A stretch of 64,000 nucleotides of DNA from Vibrio aphrogenes (GCF_002157735.2 NZ_AP018689.1:1893619-1957618), one strand, 5' to 3'. Positions 11,377 through 22,503 are shown, counted from the first letter of the stretch. The notes: generated from the sequence alone by a model not told the origin. Numbers and translations: made by a program.

Positions 11377-14166
11377 ATGAGAAGGTATGGCTTACGTGCC
11401 CGCGTAATCACATTAACATTAGCACCGACCTTGATCATCGGCTTAATGTTAAGTGCATTTTTCACAATGAATCGCTACAACGATCTTGAATCTCAATTAA
11501 TCACATCAGGTACTGATATTATTGAGCCGTTAGCCATTGCCAGTGAATACGGGATGACTCAACAGAGCCGAGAAGCGGTAAGACGCTTGATCAGTTACGC
11601 TCATCGTAAACATTCCGATATTGTACGCAGTATTGCTGTTTTTGACTCTCACCATGAGCTGTTTGTGACGTCTAACTTTCACCCCAATTTTCAATCATTA
11701 ACTTTTGATAAAACTAAACCTATCCCTTTGCTCAGCACCATCGAGGCTTCTAAAGATAATCCGAATTTATTAATTTTAAGATCGCCCATTTTAGCGGAAG
11801 GTCAATTTACTAACTCCCGAGGCAAAGGCGTTAACCCTAATCAAGCACTGGGTTATATTGCAATCGAGTTAGATTTATCATCCTTACGTTTACAACAATA
11901 CCAAGAGATTTTTGCTGCCTTTATTGTACTGCTCTTTGGGATGGGGCTTTCGGGATTTTTTGCCTATCGCTTAATGCGCGATGTCACCTTGCCTATTTCA
12001 CACATGGTGAGCGTTGTTGACCGTATTCGTCGTGGTCATCTCGATGTGCGTATCGAAGGTAAGTTGCATGGCGAATTAGACACACTAAAAAGCGGCATTA
12101 ACGCCATGGCCATTTCACTTTCTGAATACCATGTGGAAATGCAACATAGTATTGACCAAGCCACCTCTGATTTACGAGAGACATTAGAACAGTTAGAAAT
12201 CCAAAACATTGAATTGGATATTGCTAAAAAACGAGCCCAAGAAGCCGCTCGCGTGAAATCCGAGTTTTTAGCTAACATGTCACACGAATTACGAACACCA
12301 TTAAATGGCGTGATTGGTTTTGCTCGTCAAATGCTAAAAACCGAATTAACCCCCAACCAAGTCGATTATCTACAAACGATTGAACGTTCAGCCCAGAACT
12401 TATTGTCTATCATTAACGACATTTTAGACTTCTCGAAACTAGAAGCGGGCAAACTGCTACTCGAAAATATTCCATTCAATTTACAAGATGCCTTAGATGA
12501 AGTGGTATGTTTGCAGGCCCCAAGTGCACATGAGAAAGGGTTAGAAATCACTCTCAATGTCGATTCAAACATACCTCAAAGTATGGTTGGTGACCCTTTA
12601 CGTATCCAACAAGTTCTCACCAACCTCGTCGGCAATGCGATCAAATTTACTGAGCGTGGCAATATCGATATTTTAGCCGAATTACGCTCACGCCAAGATA
12701 AGAGTATCGAAGTACAATTTATGGTGCGAGATACTGGGATTGGAATTTCAGAGCGACAGCAATCTCAGTTATTCCAAGCCTTTAGTCAAGCCGATGCCAG
12801 TATTTCACGACGTTATGGTGGCACGGGCTTAGGCCTAGTGATCACGCAAAACTTAGTCAGCCAAATGGGAGGAGAGATCAGCCTAACCAGTCGTCTTCAC
12901 CAAGGTTCAACCTTCTGGTTTAGTGTGACTTTCCAAGCAACCAATATGCCATTAGTCCCGCAAATTGATACTTCTTATCTGCAAGGACGTAGCGTGCTGC
13001 TGATTGAACCGAACATGCCAGCGGCGGCCGTTATAGAACAACACCTCATTGGTCTCGGTATGGATGTCACTTATCAGTCTCAATTGGCAGAAAACCCTGA
13101 GCGCTTTGACTTCGTTTTACTCAATTTACCCCCGAATATAGAGCATGAGCTCAGTTCAATCTATAGCATGATTCAGCAAGCTTTAAGGCTTTCTCCTAAA
13201 TTGATCTTAGGGTTACCGAGCACCGAGTTAGCACTCGCAGAAACCCTAATAAAATTGTATCCGGTTCAATGCATCGCCAAACCGATTGTGAGACGTAAAC
13301 TGATTCAGTTAATGTTGCCTCACCAAGCGCAACCACTCTTAACGGCCACCTCCCAGCCTCATAAAGAAGTTCTGCCCCTCAAGGTTATGGCTGTAGATGA
13401 TAACCCGGCTAACTTAAAACTGATCAGTGCGTTATTGGATGAGCAAGTACAACAGGTCGTGGCGTGCAGCAGTGGTCATGAAGCCGTGGAACGAGCTAAT
13501 CAAGAGAAGTTTGATGTTATTCTCATGGATATTCAAATGCCGCACATGGATGGGGTTACCGCCAGTCAAAAAATAAGGCAAACGGTATTCAATCATCAAA
13601 CCCCTGTCATTGCCGTAACCGCGCATGCCATTGATGGTGAGCGAGAGCGATTACTGCAAGCGGGAATGGATGATTATTTATCAAAACCAATAGAAGAGCA
13701 TGTCTTACATCAAGCCTTAGTGCATTGGAATCCTTACACTAAGCACGGCATGATTGAACTCCTCAATTTATCTGAACTGCAAAATCATTCAGCGCCGATG
13801 TCTACTGAGCCACACGATCATAACTCCAGTATTGACTGGCCAAAAGCGTTAAAACAGGCGGCAAATAAAGAAGATTTGGCGAAAGATATGCTACAAATGC
13901 TGATTGAGTTTTTGCCTGAAGTTGAAGATACCATTGAAAAAGCGCTCACCGAGCCGCAACAATATCAAGAATCTTTGCTCGCCCTAGTGCATAAATTACA
14001 TGGCAGTTGCTCTTATAGTGGCGTTCCTAAGCTACAAACCTTATGTGCTACGATTGAAACGGCCTTACGCTCAGAGCAAGAGATTTCTGATATAGAGCCT
14101 GAATTATTTGAATTACAAGATGAAATGCAAAAAGTGAAACACGATGCAAAACCTTTATTAGACTGA
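11377..14166 (+). CDS. barA: Hybrid sensor histidine kinase BarA
   Basis: BarA is the membrane sensor that phosphorylates the response regulator UvrY/VarA and so drives transcription of Csr-type small RNAs. The 929-residue protein has TM helices at about 11-30 and 177-197 around a periplasmic region, then a HAMP domain. The HisKA domain has His303 in SHELRTPLNG. An HATPase domain (GTGLGL) follows, then a degenerate receiver-like segment (about 530-640) without an obvious phospho-acceptor, a true receiver with Asp718 in LMDIQMPHMDG, and an HPt domain with His872 (HKLHGS). The three phosphorelay residues are all present. It is divergent from rlmD. UvrY is not in the window. Confidence 0.95.
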   Translation: MRRYGLRARVITLTLAPTLIIGLMLSAFFTMNRYNDLESQLITSGTDIIEPLAIASEYGMTQQSREAVRRLISYAHRKHSDIVRSIAVFDSHHELFVTSNFHPNFQSLTFDKTKPIPLLSTIEASKDNPNLLILRSPILAEGQFTNSRGKGVNPNQALGYIAIELDLSSLRLQQYQEIFAAFIVLLFGMGLSGFFAYRLMRDVTLPISHMVSVVDRIRRGHLDVRIEGKLHGELDTLKSGINAMAISLSEYHVEMQHSIDQATSDLRETLEQLEIQNIELDIAKKRAQEAARVKSEFLANMSHELRTPLNGVIGFARQMLKTELTPNQVDYLQTIERSAQNLLSIINDILDFSKLEAGKLLLENIPFNLQDALDEVVCLQAPSAHEKGLEITLNVDSNIPQSMVGDPLRIQQVLTNLVGNAIKFTERGNIDILAELRSRQDKSIEVQFMVRDTGIGISERQQSQLFQAFSQADASISRRYGGTGLGLVITQNLVSQMGGEISLTSRLHQGSTFWFSVTFQATNMPLVPQIDTSYLQGRSVLLIEPNMPAAAVIEQHLIGLGMDVTYQSQLAENPERFDFVLLNLPPNIEHELSSIYSMIQQALRLSPKLILGLPSTELALAETLIKLYPVQCIAKPIVRRKLIQLMLPHQAQPLLTATSQPHKEVLPLKVMAVDDNPANLKLISALLDEQVQQVVACSSGHEAVERANQEKFDVILMDIQMPHMDGVTASQKIRQTVFNHQTPVIAVTAHAIDGERERLLQAGMDDYLSKPIEEHVLHQALVHWNPYTKHGMIELLNLSELQNHSAPMSTEPHDHNSSIDWPKALKQAANKEDLAKDMLQMLIEFLPEVEDTIEKALTEPQQYQESLLALVHKLHGSCSYSGVPKLQTLCATIETALRSEQEISDIEPELFELQDEMQKVKHDAKPLLD

Positions 14167-14195
14167 GTTTTGCCGGCCATTCCCGCTATCACAAT

Positions 14196-14229
14196 AAAAA
14201 AATCGAGCCACTTGAGCTCGATTTTTTAT
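14196..14229. terminator. Bidirectional terminator between barA and acpS
   Basis: AAAAAATCGAGC and GCTCGATTTTTT form a 12-bp stem with a short loop between the converging barA and acpS genes. A and T runs on both sides suit termination in both directions. Confidence 0.88.
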
Positions 14230-14252
14230 TCTAAACACCTTGCCATTACCCG

Positions 14253-14633
14253 TTAAGATTCCAGTATGACGGTGGCGATAGCGTAACGTTTTTCATCCGA
14301 TATCGATAAATGGATATGACGAACCCCTTTAGATAAAGCAAGCTGCTGCGCCTGACCTGATAAGGTAAGAATAGGTTTGCCTAACTCATCATTTTCAATC
14401 GTAAAGTCTTGAAAACTTACCCCGCAGGCAATGCCAGTTCCAAGTGCTTTCGATGCCGCTTCCTTGGCAGAAAATCGCTTTGCTAAATAACGCCCTTGTT
14501 GCTTTAAACCATGAAAAAGAGCCAATTCAGCGGGGGTTAAAATACGTTCAGCAAAAGCTTGCCCTGAACGCTGCAAACTTTTTTCAATACGTTCAATATC
14601 CGCGATATCGGTTCCTAAACCAACAATAGACAT
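14253..14633 (-). CDS. acpS: Holo-[acyl-carrier-protein] synthase
   Basis: AcpS transfers 4'-phosphopantetheine from CoA to apo-ACP, activating it for fatty acid synthesis. The 126-residue product has the usual size. It carries [13 protein letters not shown] (Asp9 is the Mg ligand) and the signature [17 protein letters not shown] with the second metal ligand Glu. Its ATG shares one base with the pdxJ stop codon, indicating tight coupling in the rnc-era-recO-pdxJ-acpS series. Confidence 0.97.
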   Translation of the reverse strand: MSIVGLGTDIADIERIEKSLQRSGQAFAERILTPAELALFHGLKQQGRYLAKRFSAKEAASKALGTGIACGVSFQDFTIENDELGKPILTLSGQAQQLALSKGVRHIHLSISDEKRYAIATVILES

Positions 14634-15367
14634 TAGCCGCGACGCGCTTGTTGCATAATGGCTTTCATATCCGCTACCGCTTTATCAAGCCCATCAAATA
14701 GCGCTCGACCGATAATAGAATGTCCAATATTTAATTCATAGATTTCAGGTAATGCTGCAATCGGAGCCACGTTTTGGTAGGTCAAACCGTGCCCCGCATT
14801 GACTTTGATACCCAGGCTATGTGCATAAGTCGCTCCGGCTGCAATGCGTTTTAATTCAGCTTTTTGCTCAGCTTCCGACTCGGCGTCTGCATAATGGCCA
14901 GTGTGCAGTTCAATGAAAGGTGCCGCACAGGCTTTTGCCGCATCAATTTGCTCACGAGAGGCATCAATAAACAGTGACACTTTAATGCCAGCTTGAGTGA
15001 GCTTCTCTGTAGCTGCTTTTACTTTTTCTAACTGCCCGGCAACATCTAAACCGCCTTCAGTCGTTAACTCTTCACGCTTTTCAGGAACTAAACAAACGTA
15101 TTCAGGTTGAGTTTTAAGCGCAATCTCCACCATTTCATCGGTTACCGCCATTTCAAGGTTCATGCGAGTTTGAATAGTTTCACTTAAAATACGCACATCA
15201 CGATCTTTAATATGACGACGGTCTTCACGTAAATGCACGGTAATACCATCAGCACCTGCACGCTCTGCAATTTCTGCGGCATGAACAGGATCAGGATACT
15301 TAGTACCACGGGCATTTCTCACCGTTGCGATATGATCAATATTGACGCCTAAGTAAATCTCACTCAT
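14633..15367 (-). CDS. pdxJ: Pyridoxine 5'-phosphate synthase
   Basis: PdxJ condenses 1-deoxyxylulose 5-phosphate with 3-amino-2-oxopropyl phosphate to form pyridoxine 5'-phosphate, the last ring-forming step of DXP-dependent vitamin B6 synthesis. The 244-residue TIM-barrel protein begins [17 protein letters not shown] and contains HLREDRRHI and [11 protein letters not shown], all family signatures. It lies 2 bp after recO and overlaps acpS by one base, so it is almost certainly co-transcribed with them. Confidence 0.97.
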   Translation of the reverse strand: MSEIYLGVNIDHIATVRNARGTKYPDPVHAAEIAERAGADGITVHLREDRRHIKDRDVRILSETIQTRMNLEMAVTDEMVEIALKTQPEYVCLVPEKREELTTEGGLDVAGQLEKVKAATEKLTQAGIKVSLFIDASREQIDAAKACAAPFIELHTGHYADAESEAEQKAELKRIAAGATYAHSLGIKVNAGHGLTYQNVAPIAALPEIYELNIGHSIIGRALFDGLDKAVADMKAIMQQARRG

Positions 15368-15369
15368 GG

Positions 15370-16101
15370 TTAACTCCTTGTTTTTGGAATATTGCTCGAA
15401 GCAATCGATACAAATAATTCCCGACTTTTTAATGGTTTACTGCCAAGATATGGTTTGAGAGCCATGCGAGTAAAGCGCTTAGCAGCTTGTAATTGTTGTT
15501 TGGTGAAGAAACGACGTTCACTGATCGCAATTAACTCGTCACCGAGGAAAGTTAAGTTATCCTTTCTTACGCTGGCAATAAAGCCTTTTTGTTCACGATA
15601 ACGATATGTCATGGTGGGTGACACTGGCTCGCCACTGCCCGCACAATGCAATAAATCCACACCATACCCCAATGATGAGAGCAAGGCTAATTCAAAACGA
15701 CGTAGCGCGGGTTCAGGGTTTTCAGCTTGTGCCAACTCAGTCAAAGCGGATAAATAATCATGAAATAACTCTGGATAGGCGGTTTCAGATTCAATCACCC
15801 GACTTACCAGTTCATTGACATACATTGCAGAATAGAGATTAATGCCCGTAAGAGGAATCCCAAGGCTAATCGGCTCAGCTTGTCGTAATGTTCGCATTGA
15901 ACCTTTGCCAAACCATTTTAATAACAATGGGGTGAAGGGTTGAAGTACCCCTTTAAGATTAGAGCGTTTACTGCGAGCACCTTTTGCTAAAATGCTAACG
16001 CGCCCATAATCTTCGCTGAATACATCTAGAATTAAGCTGGTTTCAGTATAAGGACGACGATGTAAGATAAAACAGCGTTGTAATCCTTGCGGGTCAGACA
16101 T
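15370..16101 (-). CDS. recO: DNA repair protein RecO
   Basis: RecO works with RecF and RecR to load RecA onto SSB-coated single-strand gaps. The 243-residue protein has the N-terminal OB fold ([20 protein letters not shown]) and the helical C-terminal domain of the family, at normal length. It is downstream of era but separated by a 150-bp palindromic repeat element at 16107-16247, whereas pdxJ follows after 2 bp. The element may alter how recO-pdxJ-acpS share the era transcript. Confidence 0.94.
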   Translation of the reverse strand: MSDPQGLQRCFILHRRPYTETSLILDVFSEDYGRVSILAKGARSKRSNLKGVLQPFTPLLLKWFGKGSMRTLRQAEPISLGIPLTGINLYSAMYVNELVSRVIESETAYPELFHDYLSALTELAQAENPEPALRRFELALLSSLGYGVDLLHCAGSGEPVSPTMTYRYREQKGFIASVRKDNLTFLGDELIAISERRFFTKQQLQAAKRFTRMALKPYLGSKPLKSRELFVSIASSNIPKTRS

Positions 16102-16106
16102 TTATC

Positions 16107-16247
16107 GGTTCCTAGTTACGAGACCCTAGTTCCTAGGAAGGTTAACGCTATAATTTATCATTCACTCAAAGCATTTATGAAGGCTTCAATTAAACCGAAT
16201 ATAAACAGCGTTTACCTCTAGGAACTAGTCACTAGGGACTAGAAACT
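16107..16247. mobile_element. MITE-like palindromic element between era and recO
   Basis: About 40-bp imperfect inverted arms (left 16107-16149, right 16207-16247) bracket about 57 bp of AT-rich DNA. The arms share the pattern TTCCTAG, GTTCCTAG and TTAACGCT, read inward from each side. There is no coding capacity. A half copy of the same motif occurs at 2519-2566, so this is a dispersed family. It is inserted within an otherwise compact operon. No clear target duplication was resolved. Confidence 0.6.
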
Positions 16248-16252
16248 AATCC

Positions 16253-17257
16253 CTATAAATCATCAATATAACCTAACGAACGTAAGGCACGCTCATCATC
16301 CGCCCAACCAGATTTCACTTTTACCCATGTTTCTAGGTAAACTTTGCGTTCGAATAGCTCTTCCATATCCAAACGGGCTTCGCGACCGATGGTTTTGATC
16401 TTCTCACCACCTTTACCGATCACCATTTTCTTTTGACCTGAGCGTTCAACTAAAATCAAGGCATTGATATGGAAGCCATCAGTTTCTGGATTGTAATCAA
16501 AACGTTCAATCTCAACAGTCACAGAATACGGCAGCTCTTCTCCGGTAAAGCGCATTAGCTTTTCACGGATAATTTCTGACGCCATAAAACGTTGTGAACG
16601 GTCTGTCACATACTCTTCAGGAAAATGGTGCACTGCTTGAGGTAACGCTTCACGCACATGCTTACGGATGGCGTCAGTGTTACGACCATGCTTGGCTGAA
16701 ATTGGAATAATATCAACGAAATCCATTTTTTCTGATAACGCTTGCATATGCAACATAACCTCATTGCGATCTTTAACGTTATCAACTTTATTCACCAACA
16801 ATACTGTTGGGAAGTTCGCAGTACGTAACTTATTGAGCACCATTTCATCATCTGGTGTCCATTGAGTACCGTCCACTAAGAAAAGCACTAAGTTAACATC
16901 ACTTAAAGAACTGTTTGCCGCACGGTTCATCAAACGGTTAATCGCACGCTTTTCTTCAATATGAAGTCCTGGAGTATCAACAAAGATAGCTTGATAAGCT
17001 CCTTCAGTTTCAACGCCCATAATGCGGTGGCGAGTCGTTTGTGGCTTACGTGAGGTGATCGAAATCTTCTGACCTAACAAATGATTCAGTAATGTCGATT
17101 TACCCACATTAGGACGACCGACAATCGCAATAAAACCACAGTGTTGTTCACTAGGATCAATATCGGCATCTGTTTGCTGAGAAGGTTGCGCTTCGCCAGC
17201 AAAATAAGCATCCAAATCAAACTCTGGTGGTTCGTTTCCATCGTGTTTATTTGTCAT
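16253..17257 (-). CDS. era: GTPase Era
   Basis: Era is a membrane-associated GTPase that binds the 3' end of 16S rRNA and assists 30S maturation. The 334-residue protein has G1 [10 protein letters not shown]3 DTPG and G4 NKVD, then a C-terminal KH domain with [13 protein letters not shown]. It carries an acidic N-terminal extension of about 35 residues compared with the 301-residue E. coli protein. The start overlaps the end of rnc by 11 bp, indicating translational coupling, as is standard for rnc-era. Confidence 0.97.
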   Translation of the reverse strand: MTNKHDGNEPPEFDLDAYFAGEAQPSQQTDADIDPSEQHCGFIAIVGRPNVGKSTLLNHLLGQKISITSRKPQTTRHRIMGVETEGAYQAIFVDTPGLHIEEKRAINRLMNRAANSSLSDVNLVLFLVDGTQWTPDDEMVLNKLRTANFPTVLLVNKVDNVKDRNEVMLHMQALSEKMDFVDIIPISAKHGRNTDAIRKHVREALPQAVHHFPEEYVTDRSQRFMASEIIREKLMRFTGEELPYSVTVEIERFDYNPETDGFHINALILVERSGQKKMVIGKGGEKIKTIGREARLDMEELFERKVYLETWVKVKSGWADDERALRSLGYIDDL

Positions 17258-17927
17258 TAGACAATACCCCTAAGGCCAATTCAGCCGCGGCTTGTTCAGC
17301 TTTACGTCGACTGGTTCCTTTGCCAATCACAGGCTCAGCGACACCATTAATTTCACACGAAACCGTAAACTCTTGGTTGTGAGCTTCGCCTTTAATTTTC
17401 GCGACGGTATACACAGGTAACGGTTTACGACGGCCTTGCAAAAATTCTTGCAAGCGCGTTTTAGGGTCTTTTTGTGAAACGCCAGGTTTAATCGCCTCTA
17501 AGCGCGGTAAATACCAAGCAAGCACCACCTGACGCACCACTTCAATGTCACTGTCTAAATAACAGGCACCTATAATGGCTTCCACTGCATCAGCTAAAAT
17601 GGAATCGCGACGGAATCCGCCACTTTTTAATTCACCTGGACCTAATTTTAAGTAGTCACCGAGTACAAATTCACGCCCTAATTCAGCAAGAGTATGTCCT
17701 CTTACTAAAGTGGCACGCATACGACTCATGTCCCCTTCATTAATGTTAGGGAATCGATGATATAGCTCATCGGCAATAACAAAACTTAAAATTGAATCGC
17801 CCAAAAACTCTAAGCGTTCATTGTGTTTACTGTTGGCACTGCGGTGAGTTAATGCCAAGTTCAAAAGATTGGCATCATTAAATGAATAACCAATCTTTGT
17901 TTGTAATCTAGAAATCTGAGAATTCAT
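17247..17927 (-). CDS. rnc: Ribonuclease III
   Basis: RNase III cleaves double-stranded RNA, including the 30S rRNA precursor. The 226-residue protein has the catalytic signature [20 protein letters not shown] near residues 38-57 and a C-terminal double-stranded-RNA-binding domain ([18 protein letters not shown]). Length equals the E. coli enzyme. It follows lepB by 9 bp and overlaps era, so lepB-rnc-era form one unit. Confidence 0.97.
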   Translation of the reverse strand: MNSQISRLQTKIGYSFNDANLLNLALTHRSANSKHNERLEFLGDSILSFVIADELYHRFPNINEGDMSRMRATLVRGHTLAELGREFVLGDYLKLGPGELKSGGFRRDSILADAVEAIIGACYLDSDIEVVRQVVLAWYLPRLEAIKPGVSQKDPKTRLQEFLQGRRKPLPVYTVAKIKGEAHNQEFTVSCEINGVAEPVIGKGTSRRKAEQAAAELALGVLSNDK

Positions 17928-17936
17928 ACTCTCTCA

Positions 17937-18836
17937 TTATGTCAATCCGCCAATACGATTAAATCGTATGCCGGTAGGGATCCAAGACGGCAATACACTA
18001 TCGGCATCACGGTCAAATTCAAAACTGATCCAAATGGCGGTCGCTTTACCAACGAAGTTTGCTTCTGGCACAAACCCCCAGTAACGACTATCAGCACTAT
18101 TATCACGGTTATCACCCATCATAAAGTACTCACCTTCTGGTACCACCCATTCATTGCGGAAAGCTCTCGGCTTATAAGCTTGAACATTATCGCGACGATA
18201 AGGATTAATTAAAATCTGATGCGCTACCGGACCCAATTGCTCCGTTGCTTCAGATAAAGCAATGCCATCTTGAAAGAATGGGCTTTCTTTATCATTATAT
18301 TGAGCAACAGGTGTACAGGTTGAGCTACCAGCAGGTTGTATGCAGATTTGTTTATCTTCAGTATAGCGGATAGTATCGCCCGGTAGGCCAACTACACGCT
18401 TAATATAATCAATACTAGGTTGTGGTGGGTATTTGAAAACCGCAATATCACCACGTTTTGGCTCACCCGTTTCAATTAACTTAGATTGGAACACGGGATC
18501 TTTTATGCCGTAAGAAAATTTTTCAACCAAGATGAAATCACCGACCAATAAGGTTGGCATCATCGAGCCAGATGGAATCTGAAAGGGTTCATAGATAAAA
18601 CTGCGCAGAACTAAAACAAACGCAATCACAGGAAAAATAGAGACGCTATTTTCAACCCACCATGGTTGAGGATACACCTTCGCCGCTAAGTCTTTCGTTA
18701 AACCGTTTTCGGTGCTTCGCTCTGCTTTCGACAAAGCTTGTTTACGTCTTTTAGACCACACAAACTTTTCTAATACCCACACCACACCAGTCACAAAGGT
18801 AACTATTACTAATAGTAATGAAAATGTATTCGCCAT
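17937..18836 (-). CDS. lepB: Signal peptidase I
   Basis: LepB removes signal peptides from exported preproteins at the periplasmic face of the inner membrane. The 299-residue protein has two N-terminal membrane segments (about 4-22 and 63-81). The catalytic Ser91 is in IPSGSMMPTL and Lys146 in DYIKRVVGLPGD, at the same numbers as in E. coli, and GDNRDNSADSRYWG is near the C-terminus. It lies downstream of lepA, but a hairpin with T-rich flanks at 18948-18979 lies between them, so it may also have its own promoter. Confidence 0.97.
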   Translation of the reverse strand: MANTFSLLLVIVTFVTGVVWVLEKFVWSKRRKQALSKAERSTENGLTKDLAAKVYPQPWWVENSVSIFPVIAFVLVLRSFIYEPFQIPSGSMMPTLLVGDFILVEKFSYGIKDPVFQSKLIETGEPKRGDIAVFKYPPQPSIDYIKRVVGLPGDTIRYTEDKQICIQPAGSSTCTPVAQYNDKESPFFQDGIALSEATEQLGPVAHQILINPYRRDNVQAYKPRAFRNEWVVPEGEYFMMGDNRDNSADSRYWGFVPEANFVGKATAIWISFEFDRDADSVLPSWIPTGIRFNRIGGLT

Positions 18837-18947
18837 CCGTCTCGGCTTCCCTTTTATTATCTACGCTAACGTAATCGTCGGCGGTTCAATACGATTTTGT
18901 TAATGATGTCATGACACAGCAGTCCATCACCAATATTACAAAAGAAT

Positions 18948-18980
18948 AAAAGTGAAAAGGCTTCCCCCTTTTCACTTTAT
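18948..18980 (-). terminator. Probable terminator between lepA and lepB
   Basis: AAAGTGAAAAGG and CCTTTTCACTTT form a 12-bp stem with a 6-nt loop. The minus strand continues with a T-rich but interrupted tract, so it may only attenuate lepA transcription into lepB. Confidence 0.65.
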
Positions 18981-19035
18981 TAGCTTATCGGTTGAAAAAA
19001 TCAACAGGCCGCTACCATAACGGAGGGAACTGTGA

Positions 19036-20829
19036 TTAATCTTTACCTACGTGTAAGATGGCCAGGAACGCTTCTTGAGGCAATTCAACATTACCAATTT
19101 GTTTCATGCGTTTCTTACCTTCTTTCTGTTTCTTCAACAGTTTTTTCTTACGGCTCACATCACCACCGTAACATTTTGCAATCACGTTTTTACGTAATTG
19201 TTTTACAGTAGAACGAGCAATAATGTGGTTACCAATCGCAGCCTGGATCGCAATATCAAACATTTGGCGTGGAATAAATTCTTTCATTTTTTCCACTAAC
19301 TGACGACCACGTGTTTGCGAGTTATCTTTATGAGTAATGATGGCTAACGCATCAACGGTATCACCATTGAGCAAGACATCAACACGCACCATGTTTGAAC
19401 TTTCATAGCGATGGAAATTGTAATCTAAAGACGCATAGCCACGTGATGTGGATTTTAAGCGGTCAAAGAAATCCAAAACTACTTCAGCCATTGGTAAATC
19501 GTAGGTTAACGCGACTTGATTACCATGGTAAACCATGTCCACTTGGGTACCACGTTTTTCAACACACAGTGTAATTACGCTACCTAAGTAGTCCGATGGC
19601 ACTAAGATATTACAGCGAGCAATAGGTTCACGAATCTCTTCAATATCATTAATCGCAGGTAGCTTCGCTGGGCTATCCACATACATGATATCGCCATTGG
19701 TCTTTTCAACTTCATACACTACGGTTGGCGCAGTGGTAATAAGATCAAGATCGTATTCACGCTCTAAACGCTCTTGAATAATTTCCATGTGCAGCATTCC
19801 TAGGAAGCCACAACGGAAACCAAAGCCTAGTGCAGCTGAGCTTTCTGGTTCATAGAATAATGACGCATCATTTAAACTCAGCTTGCCAAGTGCATCACGG
19901 AAGTTTTCATAATCATCCGATGATACTGGGAATAAACCAGCGTAAACCTGAGGTTTTACTTTCTGGAAGCCTGGTAGACGCTTCTCACAACCACCTTTGG
20001 CATGAGTTAAGGTATCACCAACAGGTGCGCCGAGGATATCTTTAATTCCACACACAACCCAGCCAACTTCGCCAGTGTCTAATCCATCAGTATCAATTTG
20101 TTTCGGTGTGAAGATACCAATACGATCCACGCCCCAAGTTTGGCCAGTGCTCATCACTTGGATTTTATCATTTTTCTTTAATCGACCGTTTTTAATTCGA
20201 ACTAAAGAGACTACGCCTAAATAGTTATCGAACCAAGAATCGATGATCAATGCTTGTAATGGTGCTTCAGGATCGCCTTCTGGAGCTGGAATAGACTTCA
20301 CAATCTCTTCCAATACTAAATCAACGCCAAGACCCGTTTTCGCAGAACAGCGAACCGCTTCCATGGCATCGATACCCACGATATCTTCAATTTCTTCTGC
20401 CACACGCTCAGGATCAGCCGCTGGCAAATCAATTTTGTTTAGAATAGGAACGACTTCCAGATCCATTTCGATCGCGGTGTAACAGTTAGCCAAGGTTTGA
20501 GCTTCCACCCCTTGACCAGCATCAACCACTAATAAAGCACCTTCACAAGCCGCTAGAGAGCGTGAAACTTCATATGAAAAGTCTACGTGTCCAGGAGTAT
20601 CGATAAAGTTTAGTTGGTATGTTTCGCCATCATTAGCCTTATAGTCTAAGGTCACACTTTGGGCTTTAATGGTAATACCACGCTCACGTTCAAGATCCAT
20701 TGAATCAAGTACTTGAGCCGCCATTTCGCGCTCAGTTAACCCTCCACATACTTGAATTAAGCGATCAGAAAGAGTCGACTTACCGTGGTCGATATGGGCG
20801 ATAATCGAAAAGTTACGAATGTGCTTCAT
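19036..20829 (-). CDS. lepA: Elongation factor 4 (LepA), back-translocating GTPase
   Basis: LepA is a ribosome-bound translational GTPase related to EF-G and implicated in ribosome assembly and rescue of stalled translation. The 597-residue protein has G1 IDHGKST, the G3 region (DTPGHVDF) and NKIDLP as G4. The family-specific C-terminal domain, rich in Lys, ends the protein. Length is typical (E. coli 599). It lies upstream of lepB, the conserved pair. Confidence 0.97.
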   Translation of the reverse strand: MKHIRNFSIIAHIDHGKSTLSDRLIQVCGGLTEREMAAQVLDSMDLERERGITIKAQSVTLDYKANDGETYQLNFIDTPGHVDFSYEVSRSLAACEGALLVVDAGQGVEAQTLANCYTAIEMDLEVVPILNKIDLPAADPERVAEEIEDIVGIDAMEAVRCSAKTGLGVDLVLEEIVKSIPAPEGDPEAPLQALIIDSWFDNYLGVVSLVRIKNGRLKKNDKIQVMSTGQTWGVDRIGIFTPKQIDTDGLDTGEVGWVVCGIKDILGAPVGDTLTHAKGGCEKRLPGFQKVKPQVYAGLFPVSSDDYENFRDALGKLSLNDASLFYEPESSAALGFGFRCGFLGMLHMEIIQERLEREYDLDLITTAPTVVYEVEKTNGDIMYVDSPAKLPAINDIEEIREPIARCNILVPSDYLGSVITLCVEKRGTQVDMVYHGNQVALTYDLPMAEVVLDFFDRLKSTSRGYASLDYNFHRYESSNMVRVDVLLNGDTVDALAIITHKDNSQTRGRQLVEKMKEFIPRQMFDIAIQAAIGNHIIARSTVKQLRKNVIAKCYGGDVSRKKKLLKKQKEGKKRMKQIGNVELPQEAFLAILHVGKD

Positions 20830-21052
20830 AGGCTGGAGACAATACTCAAATAAATGGTGAATAGGACATGAAATCCCTTTGATAAGGCGAATTTCATTTT
20901 AATGGCAGGGATTCTACCCAATTTCCTGCTGGGTAGCTATACCTTGGTGAAAACAACCTGTAGCTTAGCGACAACAGCCAGTGATGTAACAAGGTTAGTC
21001 CTGCTACCACTACGGATCACCAAGAGACTGCACTGTTAAGATACGATTTTCA

Positions 21053-21523
21053 TCAAATAATCGGTTCGCCTAGCACCCGGATCAGTGAGACTTCACTATC
21101 GACTTTATTTTCTAACCACTGAGTCGCAGGTTTAGCAAAATAAATCCCAAGCGCACCAAAGAGAAAAAACATCGCAATGACAATGCCTTCACCTAAGTTC
21201 AACCATGGGCGCAATAGTAATTGTGCGATTAAACTTCCCACTATCATCGCCAACAAAGGCAAGAGATAAACGACTAATGCCGACAACACTAAGCTTTTCT
21301 CTGGCAAGCCAATTTCAACTACTTGCCCAGCTTGAATGGGTTGACGAGTAGTTAAACGCCAAAGGTGTGCTTTATTACCTATAGCTTTCGAGACGATACC
21401 TGTACCGCAACTCTTTTGCGATTGACAACTTTTGCAACTGGTTTGTTGTTCGCAACTGAGCTGAACATTATTCACCCCTTGATGAGAGTCGACCGAAATA
21501 ACAGTCGCTAATGCGGTCATCAT
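21053..21523 (-). CDS. rseC: SoxR-reducing / sigma-E regulatory protein RseC
   Basis: RseC is an inner-membrane protein of the sigma-E operon; in other bacteria it also takes part in reducing SoxR. The 156-residue product has an N-terminal cysteine cluster (CEQQTSCKSCQSQKSCGTG) and two membrane helices (about 77-97 and 104-124). The start overlaps rseB by 4 bp. It is the last gene of rpoE-rseA-rseB-rseC. Confidence 0.93.
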   Translation of the reverse strand: MMTALATVISVDSHQGVNNVQLSCEQQTSCKSCQSQKSCGTGIVSKAIGNKAHLWRLTTRQPIQAGQVVEIGLPEKSLVLSALVVYLLPLLAMIVGSLIAQLLLRPWLNLGEGIVIAMFFLFGALGIYFAKPATQWLENKVDSEVSLIRVLGEPII

Positions 21524-22503
21524 GGCGTGACCTCACCTTGACTGCTAGATGGTGAGCTGAAAGTAATTGAGTCAGCAATACGTTTTGCCGTTGATGGTGG
21601 TATATCACCAATGACCGAAATTTCACGGCTATCTTTAATAAAGGTTTGTAACGTGCGACGACCTTGTCGATACACTTGAGGATGGCTATCCGCAGTTTGA
21701 ATTTTTGAAACATAAACGGAAAAATTAAACAAACCATCGCTATACAATTGGCTTTCGACAATATTACCCGTTACCGACATGCGATAACGATTTAAACTAT
21801 TGGCTTCAAAACCATTTGGAACCCAATTCACTTTCCAACTCGCTTCTGCTTGTTCAGGCTTTGGTAGAGTTAATACATCGGGTAATTTAACCGTATTTAA
21901 GCCATTTAAAATTGTTGCGATATGATCACTGACGGCGTACGAAATGGTTCTATATTGCTCTAAAATCTCGCCATTACGTTCAACAAGATCAGCTCTTAGC
22001 GGCAAATGTGTTCGCTCATCAATCCACACAACATAGGAGTAACGTTGACCGTCTTTAGGAACCACTCGAACAACTTGGCAAGCGGTGCCAGCTTCTCGTG
22101 AACGGCCAATTTTCACAAAGTCATAGATCTGACTTAAGGCTGTAATATCGCTATCAATCAGTGGGATTAGCGGTGCCACCATATGCCCGGTACGAATCGA
22201 AAACGGATCAATTCCCGGCTCAATATAGCTGATCTCATCGCCACGACGAATCACTTCACGTACCGGTCCACTTAAGTAAACCAAATGCGCTAAGTTTTGT
22301 TGGTTTTCGACCGCATGGCGATACAACAAAGGCTCAATACTATTTTTACGTACTAAAATGTAAGACAACTCATAGTTCATTGTCTTACTCGCCTCACTCA
22401 TTTTAAGCAACAAAGCCTCAGCAGATGGTTTAGCATCTTCCGCTGAGGCAAGGTGACTAAATAAGCTGAGTAGCAACCAAGTACTAATCAGAATTTTTTT
22501 CAT
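21520..22503 (-). CDS. rseB: Sigma-E factor regulatory protein RseB
   Basis: RseB is a periplasmic protein that binds the RseA anti-sigma factor and shields it from DegS; lipopolysaccharide and lipoprotein signals release it. The 327-residue protein has a signal peptide of about 21 residues (KKILISTWLLLSLFSHLASA) followed by the MucB/RseB two-domain fold, with YSYVVWIDERTHLPLRADL as a recognisable segment. It follows rseA by 42 bp and overlaps rseC by 4 bp. Confidence 0.95.
   Translation of the reverse strand: MKKILISTWLLLSLFSHLASAEDAKPSAEALLLKMSEASKTMNYELSYILVRKNSIEPLLYRHAVENQQNLAHLVYLSGPVREVIRRGDEISYIEPGIDPFSIRTGHMVAPLIPLIDSDITALSQIYDFVKIGRSREAGTACQVVRVVPKDGQRYSYVVWIDERTHLPLRADLVERNGEILEQYRTISYAVSDHIATILNGLNTVKLPDVLTLPKPEQAEASWKVNWVPNGFEANSLNRYRMSVTGNIVESQLYSDGLFNFSVYVSKIQTADSHPQVYRQGRRTLQTFIKDSREISVIGDIPPSTAKRIADSITFSSPSSSQGEVTP

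Noticed and set aside
11377..14166. Degenerate first receiver-like segment in BarA as damage
   Set aside because: The His303, Asp718 and His872 relay residues are all intact, and a non-phosphorylated receiver-like region before the true receiver is compatible with BarA-type kinases.
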